From Globobulimina sp. (lineage: Eukaryota > Foraminifera > Rotaliida): a stretch of 6,944 nt of DNA. Position numbers and translations under genes: made by a program. The first letter of the stretch is position 1. Each line of letters starts with the position of its first letter. Positions 1-5,923 of the stretch are shown piece after piece. Where the stretch lies: positions 1-6,944 of the forward strand of contig PIVH01000214.1 of the NCBI GenBank assembly GCA_003354225.1, written 5' to 3'. The notes under the pieces are model-generated. The model was not told where the DNA came from, searched no databases, and saw nothing but the letters and a program-made list of their open reading frames with translations.

Positions 1-380
1 AAGGCAAGGTCGGTATCACCAGAATAACCAACGGCTGGTGCTTGATAACCAGAAGAGCCATAACCTCGAAAATCGGGCATATAACTCAATGCTTTTTGCG
101 ATTCATCATCATATTCATCATAATATCCAACACGGGCATCGCTGAATGAATAATCTCCAACACGGGACATGGCGACTTTATGACCTCCAATAATTTTCGC
201 TTTATGTTTTGCATAAAATTTCTTCGTTTCTGCAGCTGCTTTACGTTTCATTTCCTTTCCTTTCTCAGATGTTTGGGGCATATCCGCAATTTGTGCTAAT
301 TTATCATACTCAATATAATAATCCCAATCTGATACTGGACCCGTTTTTACGGCCTCTGATACTGAGTTTGAATTACCCAT
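1..380 (-). CDS. Unrecognised protein with potential N-myristoylation signal (5' part only)
   Basis: The frame opens with ATG at 380-378 and stays open to the window edge, giving 126 complete codons; the C-terminus lies outside. It begins MGNSNS. Gly at position 2 and Ser at position 6 match the general N-myristoyltransferase pattern, so membrane attachment is a reasonable inference. Residues about 26-72 are charged and probably helical (Lys/Glu/Ala-rich, for example EMKRKAAAETKKFYAKHKAK). Two copies of an RVGxY motif, ten codons apart, come next (about residues 77-90), then an acidic Tyr-rich patch (YYDEYDDES) and a Gly/Tyr/Ser-rich tail with repeated GY pairs. No signal peptide or membrane helix is visible. 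I do not recognise the family and assign no function. The codon pattern is good and no intron is needed. It shares orientation with the kelch gene upstream, 148 bases away. Confidence 0.75.
   Translation of the reverse strand, partial: MGNSNSVSEAVKTGPVSDWDYYIEYDKLAQIADMPQTSEKGKEMKRKAAAETKKFYAKHKAKIIGGHKVAMSRVGDYSFSDARVGYYDEYDDESQKALSYMPDFRGYGSSGYQAPAVGYSGDTDLA
122..166 (-). repeat. Imperfect 15-nt repeat with 30-nt period inside the MGNSNS gene
   Basis: The plus-strand 15-mers at 122-136 and 152-166 differ at one base and are exactly 30 nt, or ten codons, apart. Each encodes an RVG(D/Y)Y motif. This looks like a small in-frame duplication within the coding sequence, perhaps the start of a repeat array continuing past the window. 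Confidence 0.6.
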
Positions 381-528
381 TGTATTGCGTTTTTGCTTAG
401 GTGTTTTTTGTTACTTAACCGCAAAAATGTACAAGCAAAACAATGCTAACTGTGCCCTATTTCAACACGTACAATAACCAAAATATCAGTATTACCAAAT
501 TATATGTGATGAAACTGCTGGTTATGTA
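381..528. other. Intergenic spacer between the kelch gene 3' end and the MGNSNS gene 5' end
   Basis: Both flanking genes read leftwards, so this 148-base stretch holds the kelch 3' UTR and the promoter or 5' UTR of the next gene. No AATAAA signal or clear TATA box is visible on the minus strand. A 10-mer, acaataacca, at 471-480 recurs at 531-540 over the kelch stop codon. A GGGCACA-containing motif at 445-459 also occurs just upstream of the kelch start. Confidence 0.5.
445..459 (-). promoter_or_regulatory. Shared upstream motif AGGGCACA(G/A)TTAG, copy 1
   Basis: The minus strand here reads TAGGGCACAGTTAGC, about 65-80 bases upstream of the ATG of the MGNSNS gene. A 13-mer matching at 12 of 13 positions lies just upstream of the kelch ATG (1770-1784), in the opposite orientation relative to its gene. 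No factor is recognised, and two copies may be chance. Confidence 0.2.
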
Positions 529-1749
529 TTACAATAACCAGAGACCTCTCATATATTTTTGTTGATAGCATTTCTCATTTTTAAAATTTAATGCTTTCGA
601 GATATCATTATTTACCACTTTCCATTGTTTAAATGTATTATCCCTCAAATCTAAATATTCAGCATATCCCCAATCTTTTTCATCCTTATTATATTTATAA
701 AAATCGCCCGTAATCATTAATATGTTATTATCATCCATCATTTTTACAGTTGGATGCCATCGATGTTTGTACTTTAAATCTGGCAAATAATACCATTCAT
801 TTTTATGAAAATCATATCTTTCACATTTCCTATGTCCAGAATACGATGCCAGCGCATACACATTATTCCTATTCTTATCATAATAAATACCAAAACAAGA
901 ATGATGCACATTCATTCTCTTCGTATTTACCCATTTATTCCCATCAAAATCATATATCTCCGTACTGGACGTCGGTGTATTACCGCCACAAACAAATATC
1001 TTGCTATCCTTCTCCAAAAACACTGCTTTATGATTGATACGCTTTTTATTCATAACTGCGATCTTCTTACTGTTCCATTCGAATTTATGTCTACGCTCAT
1101 TCCACTGCAACAATTGTACTTTTTTTGTGTCGCCACCCAAAGCAAACAAGCCATGCTTCGATGATTGTAATAACTCGCATCGATCGAAGCTCTTTCCACC
1201 ATTTGCTGATAACAATCGATGTTGATCCACTTCTATTAAACTGGCGCTCATATCATAATTAATTGTTTGTTTCGATGCAGCTTCGATACGAAATAAAACA
1301 TGCAAATTTAAGTTATTTTGGGAATAAATTTTAGCATATTTTGGGAATAAGTTATCGCGAATAAATGGAGGGAATTTGTGCAATGAAAATAAACGAAAGG
1401 TGGTGCCATACACTTCAGTAAATAACTGCGTTAATGACGAGTTAATATCGAGGCGATGCAAATGGTTTGTTAGATTGAATGAGGATAAATGTCCTTTTTG
1501 GATCAATGCTTTATTTGTTTCTGTAAATATTGCAATGTATTCATATTTCGATAAATCATACATGTAAAATAATAAAATGAGACGGATTATATCGTAGGAC
1601 AACAGCGGTGATCGCATGATACCATTCATGTAACACAGTACTAATTCATCCATTTGATGTAATGTTTCGCGTTTTAACTTTTTCTTTTCTTTTGAATATT
1701 TTTTCAGGTTAATATTGATCCAATCATTTGGTTTGTCTTTGCTTTCCAT
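529..1749 (-). CDS. Kelch-repeat protein (406 aa, intronless)
   Basis: The start is the first ATG at 1749-1747, giving MESKDKPNDW. The frame is open further upstream, but only from a TTG, which is not a credible eukaryotic start. The stop is TAA at 531-529. Residues 1-30 are very Lys-rich. Residues about 45-66 (SPLLSYDIIRLILLFYMYDL) form a short amphipathic, F-box-like helix pattern, though F-box identity is not established. Kelch-type blades fill about residues 195-376. The clearest is IFVCGGNTPTSSTEIYDFDGNKW at about 251-273, with the double Gly, the STEIYDF strand and the spaced Trp. Weaker blades lie at LFALGGD (about 201-207), NVYALASYSGHRKCERYDFHKNEWYYLP (split across 296-323) and ILMITGD...YAEYLDL (343-368). 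Some blades lack the second Gly, so this is a divergent or partial propeller. Kelch proteins usually mediate protein-protein contacts, often as ubiquitin-ligase adaptors or cytoskeletal partners. The partner here is unknown. Confidence 0.85.
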   Translation of the reverse strand: MESKDKPNDWININLKKYSKEKKKLKRETLHQMDELVLCYMNGIMRSPLLSYDIIRLILLFYMYDLSKYEYIAIFTETNKALIQKGHLSSFNLTNHLHRLDINSSLTQLFTEVYGTTFRLFSLHKFPPFIRDNLFPKYAKIYSQNNLNLHVLFRIEAASKQTINYDMSASLIEVDQHRLLSANGGKSFDRCELLQSSKHGLFALGGDTKKVQLLQWNERRHKFEWNSKKIAVMNKKRINHKAVFLEKDSKIFVCGGNTPTSSTEIYDFDGNKWVNTKRMNVHHSCFGIYYDKNRNNVYALASYSGHRKCERYDFHKNEWYYLPDLKYKHRWHPTVKMMDDNNILMITGDFYKYNKDEKDWGYAEYLDLRDNTFKQWKVVNNDISKALNFKNEKCYQQKYMRGLWLL

Positions 1750-1769
1750 GACAAAAACAATAACTGAAC

Positions 1770-1784
1770 AAGGGCACAATTAGG
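1770..1784 (+). promoter_or_regulatory. Shared upstream motif AGGGCACA(G/A)TTAG, copy 2
   Basis: The plus strand reads AAGGGCACAATTAGG about 21-35 bases upstream of the kelch ATG. It matches the motif upstream of the neighbouring MGNSNS gene with one mismatch over 13 bases, but in the opposite relative orientation. A role in transcription is only a guess. Confidence 0.2.
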
Positions 1785-1864
1785 CTCTGATTTGTGCTGA
1801 TTTTTTTTGCTGCTCAAAAAGTTTTTTCATTTGTTTATGCCAACTTAGTAACACTTTTTTTATG

Positions 1865-2317
1865 TCAATCAAGGGGTTTAGTATATTGTACAATTTCTGC
1901 AGTATCACCACTATTCCATAAACTGACACCAATAGCAACTTGTTTTGGAATGTTATATGCGACTGGATCAGTTTTTAGGTATTGACCGTTTATTGCTATC
2001 AATAATACTCTTTCGTCTAAATCCACTTCAATTGTAATAATGGTATTATTTCCTTTTGTTAACGCATATCCTTTGACAAATTCTGATCTTTTGTGACGAG
2101 ACCCACCGTCCCATATCGCCCATGAATTGCCATCACAACCAACCCATTTTCCAACAGATATATCAAATGCTCTTCCAACTATTCCTACTCCCACGTGACC
2201 ACAATTATAAACTTTTACATTTATAATATGTCGGCCTGATCTCAAGAATTGTGTCCGTATTGAACACTCCTTCCCAATTAAAGAAGCTTTACGACAATGT
2301 TTCGTAAAACATATATG
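1865..2317 (-). CDS. SPRY/B30.2-like domain protein, 3' exon (5' end unresolved)
   Basis: The minus-strand frame is open from 2317 to TGA at 1867-1865 (150 codons) and contains no methionine, so it cannot be a whole gene as it stands. The protein has the strand pattern of a SPRY/B30.2 beta-sandwich. In order these are SGRHIINVKV (entry strand), GHVGVGIVG, a W-rich turn (GKWVGCDGNSWAIWDGG), a charged KR...G loop, NTIITIEVDLDERVLLIAINGQYL (two strands around the typical N-G turn) and KQVAIGVSLWNSGDTAEIVQY (closing strands). SPRY domains bind peptides and usually serve as recognition modules. The first part of the frame is probably intronic. A simple model is ATG at 2336, a tiny exon, a 37-nt GT-AG intron (2323-2287) and this exon from 2286, which keeps the phase but uses an unusually short intron. 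Truncation, or a longer intron reaching into the inverted repeat, is the alternative. It ends 115 bases before the kelch ATG, in the same orientation. Confidence 0.6.
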   Translation of the reverse strand, partial: HICFTKHCRKASLIGKECSIRTQFLRSGRHIINVKVYNCGHVGVGIVGRAFDISVGKWVGCDGNSWAIWDGGSRHKRSEFVKGYALTKGNNTIITIEVDLDERVLLIAINGQYLKTDPVAYNIPKQVAIGVSLWNSGDTAEIVQYTKPLD

Positions 2318-2780
2318 TTACACCCATATTTTTCATTAGACAAACTGCTATGATATGGATATCAACATACTAATTATTCAATTTTATCGCTCTTTATATC
2401 CATACTTAATCATATTTAAAATCTCAATCAATTCCACTCATGCATTCCCTTTTAAAAAACCATTTTTCCATAACTTTATACAGATATTGCGTTTCCATAA
2501 GTTTCCGTATAATAATAAATAAAACGTGTTCTTTGTCCATAAACTTTTCCGCCCAAAAGCTTGGCCGCCAATTTTTTAATATTCATATTATCATTCTTTA
2601 TCACTTAAACTTAACGTAAAACCATTACCAGCTCAAACCAATTTGCCAATTTTTTGTTCTGTGTATATTCATCCAACCCCAGTCCATATTATCCGCAGCA
2701 TCGATTATATGCGAATGGTATAGCTTTTGACTGGTTTAGAAGCATTTTAATGGTTCCATGCTGGATTGAGTAGCTTCTTC
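2286..2780 (-). repeat. Left arm of a ~1.5 kb degenerate inverted repeat
   Basis: Read on the minus strand, this arm aligns with plus-strand 3325-3853. Anchors are atggttccatgc at 2750-2761 with its exact reverse complement at 3343-3354, aattccactcat at 2430-2441 with 3672-3683 (exact), an AAGCTT-centred block at 2551-2586 with 3511-3550, and cacccatatt at 2321-2330 with 3806-3815 (exact). Over 2690-2762 against 3342-3413, 60 of 73 aligned positions match. The coordinate sums of paired anchors stay near 6103-6104 in the inner part and drift to about 6136 outward, as expected for one palindrome with small indels. Confidence 0.8.
2591..2723 (-). pseudogene. Decayed SPRY-like relic, left palindrome arm
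   Basis: The 54 bases at 2644-2591 on the minus strand align without a gap to plus 3459-3512, with 36 of 54 identical. In the same frame they read A-x-N-G-x-T-L-x-L-x-D-x-E followed by a stop at the same place, with one extra internal stop in this arm. The upstream part of the arm matches the start of the right-arm relic. This arm is broken in all three frames, so it is a pseudogene fragment and not an exon. The SPRY identity comes mainly from the better-preserved right arm. Confidence 0.45.
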
Positions 2781-3324
2781 GGGTTTTTTTGTGATGTTTG
2801 TGGTGCAAAAGTTTAATTTAACACAAGCATGGCAAGCATGGGTGCGTTCCGTTGTGATAGTTTGTAATTCAAATTAGAGAATCGATAATAGGTATACTAA
2901 ACATATTATATTTGATTTACATTTTACAATCAAAAAAGCCAATGGGATCAAAATAATAATGCGGATATGCGCTAAGTTAAATGTTCGATTTGGCTGGAAC
3001 TGGATATTGTTGGTTAGAGATTTTTGAGAATACACGAAAGCAGAGATATTTATGGATATGACGAGGGAAAAGGTGGTACTTTGTATGATATAAAGATATA
3101 ATTAATGTCTATTGATGGTATCAATTTGGAAAAGCGAATTTGAGAAAAGATAGAGGTATATTGGATGACGCTTTTGTAAATCAACTTCTTTGCAAGGTTC
3201 TTATTTCAACTTTAATTCTAGAATTCTTAGGTTTGCGCATAAATGCTGCAAATTTTCTAAAACAAGATGTAAATGTCTGCAACTAAGAATAACTTATTTA
3301 GTTTAAAAAATCTCAAGACCACTT
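2781..3324. other. Spacer at the centre of the inverted repeat, no gene seen
   Basis: No credible open frame, tRNA or other RNA gene is visible on either strand. The symmetry axis of the palindrome lies near 3052. Weak mirrored matches continue inward, for example ttgatttaca at 2912-2921 against tgtaaatcaa at 3175-3184 (coordinate sum 6096), so the repeat may once have reached the centre. No terminal repeats with target-site duplications were found. Confidence 0.5.
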
Positions 3325-3853
3325 AAAAACTTGAACAATCGAGCATGGAACCATGGAATGCGTCTAAAGCGGTCTAAACCTATACCAATCGCATCTAATG
3401 GATACTGTGGATATAATGATGGATATTTATATTGATGGAGCTAGAACTAATTATCTTGAAATTGTATTATGCTATCAATGGAACTACATTGGGTTTAGAT
3501 GATAATGAATAGGAATATTGATATTAAAAAAAAGCCCCCCAAGCTTTTAATGAAAAAATGGATTGGTTTATGTTGACATTTTTATCGCGGATTAAAAGGA
3601 AACGCAAGGAAATTTCCTGAGAAACGAAATCGGTATAAGTCGACAGGAATCTATGCATATTATGGACATGTATGAGTGGAATTGGCTGAAAGTTAAAAAT
3701 TAGTTAGATACACATATAATTAAAGTTCGTATCTAACTAAAAAAATGGCATATTTGGCACGCAAAAATATCGTGGTATTTTTTTGGCGCATCTCCTAAGG
3801 GGGAAAATATGGGTGCGTTGTGGATTTACTGCATTATCAAATTGTAATACAGC
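3325..3853 (+). repeat. Right arm of a ~1.5 kb degenerate inverted repeat
   Basis: This is the mirror copy of minus-strand 2780-2286. The best-conserved stretch is 3342-3413, and exact 12-mers lie at 3343-3354 and 3672-3683. The outer end (aatatgggtg at 3806-3815, then attgtaatacagc at 3841-3853 matching 9 of 13 bases) reaches to about 100 bases before the proposed AFG1 start codon. The arm therefore lies over or next to the AFG1 promoter, while the left arm lies next to the 5' end of the SPRY exon. Confidence 0.8.
3380..3512 (+). pseudogene. Decayed SPRY-like relic, right palindrome arm
   Basis: Three short frames overlap. One reads ASNGYCGYNDGYLY then stops, a second reads DIYIDGARTNY, and a third (3435-3512) reads MELELIILKLYYAINGTTLG and ends at TAG. 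The third resembles the paired strands and N-G turn of a SPRY domain. It aligns without gaps to IEVDLDERVLLIAINGQYLK of the intact SPRY exon, sharing about eight residues including AING. The frame changes between the pieces indicate a frameshifted relic rather than a gene. The relationship to the nearby exon is inferred from this short match only. Confidence 0.5.
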
Positions 3854-3953
3854 AGCACCCATTGGATTGTAATTCCTACGCCCAGTGCTATTTCCTTTCT
3901 CATCATCTGGCATCCTTCGACAATGTTTTTAACTTTAGTTAGAGCGCAATATA

Positions 3954-5367
3954 ATGAAGTCAATAATAATGCTGTCGTGTAAATTACGTTTTCCAACCCA
4001 CCATTACATCCACAGACTTTCACATTGCAAACAGTACTGCCACACGAAAGTTAAATTGCATAACTATCCACATACATAATTGCAATGTCTACCTGACACT
4101 ATATACTTAGTCAACGCTCTCAGAACAATACCAAACACTCATTGCATCCAACACAATACAATACGATGCAAAGCAAGAACGCGTCGTAAAAGAGCTAGAT
4201 ACGTTATATCACCAAATCCAACACTACAATGCACCCAAATTGCCCGACAAGCCATGTTTAGAAGCATCCGCTGGCACATTTGATAAAAAAGCCTCAACCA
4301 CACAATCCAAATCCAAGTCGGCGCGCAAGTCCAAACCTGGCATATTCCAACAACTGTTAAACATCGCCAAACCTGACACCATATGGAGCCCCCCACCAAC
4401 CGCCGACATCCCACATAGTTTGTACGTGTGGGGAGGCACAGGAACGGGGAAAACTATGTTAATGGATTTATTTTATGACAGCATCACTTCACACAGCAAA
4501 CAGAGAGTACATTTCAATACATTTATGTTAGAGCTCCACGCTGAAATCCATCAACTTAAAAATAAACAACATTCATCCTCGACGGACGAAGATGTCTTAC
4601 CGCTGTTATCGCTGAACATGGCTAAAAAATGCACGATTTTCTATCTTGACGAGTTTCAAGTGACTGATTTGGTGGACGCGCTGTTATTGAATCGTTTATT
4701 GACTTCATTGTTCCATTACGGCGTGGTTCTATTTGTGACTTCTAACCGCGAGCCAGACACACTTTATCTCAATGGGTTGCAGAGAGAGCAAATATTTGTT
4801 CCGTTTCTGAAGTTACTGCAACAAAAATCAGTTGTGATTGATTTGAATACTATGAATTATAGGGATTTGGGTTATGGTTATGGATATTTTACGGATTTGG
4901 AACCGTTTGAAGAGGCTTGGAATGAAATGATCAATGTCAGCGATGGCGAGAGCATGGAGGTGGTACAGATTATGGCCGGGAGACAGTTAGAATGTCCTCG
5001 GAGTATTGGAAGGACAGTGACAAGGTTTAAATTCAGAGAGTTGTGTGCGCGGAGTAAAGGGACTGCGGATTATTTAGCACTTTCTAAATCATTTCGGACC
5101 GTTTTCATTGAGAAAATACCTCTGTTTGGGTATGATCCGGAGAGTAGGAATGAAATGAAGCGATTTATTTGGTTAATTGACGAGTTGTATAATGGCAAGA
5201 ATCGGATTGTTTGTTTGGCGGCGGAGAGACCGGAACAATTGTTACGTGCGGATGAGGATGGCGAGAAACATGTTTTTGAAGAAATATTTCAATTTGAAAG
5301 ATGTAAGAAACGGTTGATTGAAATGCAATCGATTCAATATCTGGAGGAAACGAAAGATATTTTATAG
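3954..5367 (+). CDS. AFG1: AFG1/LACE1-family mitochondrial AAA+ ATPase, join(3954..4049, 4111..5367)
   Basis: The spliced model gives 450 residues, close to human LACE1/AFG1L and yeast Afg1. In order, with model numbering, the features are a basic leader with no Asp or Glu (1-32), the family N-terminal helix EQYQTLIASNTIQYDAKQE (37-55), and Walker A GGTGTGKT (140-147) after LYVW. Walker B IFYLDEFQ follows (208-215), then VTSNREPDTLY (sensor 1 region, 241-250), RSKGTADYLAL (346-356), IDELYNGKNRIVCLAAERPEQL (388-409) and the FQFERCKKRLIEMQS block (425-439), all family hallmarks. AFG1 proteins sit on the inner face of mitochondria and help clear or assemble respiratory-chain subunits. Bacterial ZapE is the homologue. 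From 4111 the frame has no ATG until after Walker A, so an upstream exon is required. Exon 1 at 3954-4049 keeps phase 0 and makes a plausible presequence, but it is inferred. The ATPase core is secure. Confidence 0.9.
4050..4110 (+). other. Proposed 61-nt intron of the AFG1 gene
   Basis: It runs from GTTAAA at 4050 to TACTTAG at 4110, between two codons (phase 0). A CTGAC branch-point-like sequence lies about 15 bases before the end. The acceptor is well supported: the conserved coding frame starts right after an in-frame TAG that forms its last three bases. The donor is weaker than the usual GTAAGT/GTATGT type, and the CAG at 4121-4123 is a rival acceptor. That rival paired with the GTAAAT at 3979 would create a stop codon. 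Confidence 0.5.
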
Positions 5368-5368
5368 A

Positions 5369-5374
5369 AATAAA
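5369..5374 (+). terminator. Poly(A) signal AATAAA after AFG1
   Basis: AATAAA begins two bases after the TAG stop codon (5365-5367). A T-rich stretch follows at about 5390-5405. This would give a very short 3' UTR, in keeping with the compact spacing and short introns here. Confidence 0.45.
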
Positions 5375-5526
5375 TGTGTGATTATTACATAGTTATTTTT
5401 ACTTTGTATTAGTTATAATTATCGAAAGCATTTATAACGTCCATTTTTTGTTGTTGTTGAATTTGATAACGTATAAGATCAATAGCACTGACTTTACATT
5501 GCCATGATGCAAACCATGCACTGCAG

Positions 5527-5592
5527 TCACAACTATTGAGATCGGACTTCAATTTAATCGATCACCACAATAAATTAGCTCAATAGTTGTGA
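5527..5592. repeat. 14-bp perfect inverted repeat with 38-nt loop
   Basis: tcacaactattgag at 5527-5540 is the exact reverse complement of 5579-5592. The loop carries a smaller atcg/cgat pair. It lies about 160 bases after the AFG1 stop, so it could fold in a longer AFG1 transcript, be a protein-binding dyad, or be the remnant of a small mobile element. Nothing in the sequence decides between these. Confidence 0.6.
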
Positions 5593-5595
5593 GTC

Positions 5596-5647
5596 TTGTA
5601 ACAAAAAATTGTAACGGTTGCAGTGAGTGGGAATTGTAACAAAAAAT
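5596..5647 (+). repeat. TTGTAAC(AAAAAAT) repeat cluster
   Basis: The 14-mer ttgtaacaaaaaat occurs at 5596-5609 and again at 5634-5647 without mismatch. A third TTGTAAC core lies at 5609-5615. The cluster begins three bases after the inverted repeat. It may be a binding-site cluster upstream of the kinase gene or simple-sequence duplication. Confidence 0.5.
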
Positions 5648-5774
5648 AATACATTGTATAATTAATCCAAAGATTTGACAGATTGAATGTAAACGTAATT
5701 GTTACCATATACGTATTTATTGATATGGTTTTCTGCTTTCAGTGAATGATTTGTGGGAACAAATGCTACAGCTT

Positions 5775-5784
5775 TATATAAATA
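5775..5784 (+). promoter_or_regulatory. TATA-like box upstream of the membrane kinase gene
   Basis: TATATAAATA matches the TATA consensus well and lies about 140 bases upstream of the ATG at 5924. If used, transcription would start near 5805-5810 with a 5' UTR of roughly 115 bases. In AT-rich DNA such a match can be chance. Confidence 0.3.
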
Positions 5785-5923
5785 ACTTCATACCGTATCA
5801 TACGCGTCATTTAATACTAGCTGATTTGGATAAATATTTTGTTCTGGTTCCATTTTACTTTTTTTCTGACTGAGACCAACAAAACACTTATTTTTAAATT
5901 TACATTCAATTTCAATCAGCATC

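Larger units (their letters stand above)
5375..5923. other. Intergenic region between AFG1 and the membrane P-loop kinase gene
   Basis: No credible coding frame on either strand. An antisense frame at 6129-5788 enters it but mirrors the kinase exon. The stretch holds a 14-bp perfect inverted repeat (5527-5592), a cluster of TTGTAAC repeats (5596-5647) and a TATA-like box (5775-5784). The rest is AT-rich without recognisable signals. Confidence 0.5.

Noticed and set aside
750-1567. Several plus-strand open frames of 63-119 codons across the kelch gene
   Set aside because: They mirror a coherent kelch coding sequence and have shadow-like composition rich in His, Ile, Tyr and Cys.
1747-1779. 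A ten-residue N-terminal extension of the kelch protein beginning at TTG (1779)
   Set aside because: TTG starts are not expected in a eukaryotic nuclear gene, and a good ATG lies at 1749-1747.
2476-2604. Short minus-strand frame in the left palindrome arm reading NIKKLAAKLLGGKVYG
   Set aside because: It is only about 42 codons, the mirrored sequence in the right arm is full of stops in the same register, and no family is recognisable.
3745-3774. Alternative AFG1 first exon starting at ATG 3745 (MAYLARKNIV) with a GTATTT donor
   Set aside because: Phase 0 fits, but it lies inside the decayed inverted repeat and needs a 336-nt intron, longer than the other introns here. The 3954 exon is simpler; transcripts could still prove otherwise.
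4139-4439. Minus-strand frames over the 5' part of AFG1
   Set aside because: They are antisense to clearly conserved AFG1 coding, and their Trp/Cys-rich translation is an effect of the C-rich plus strand.
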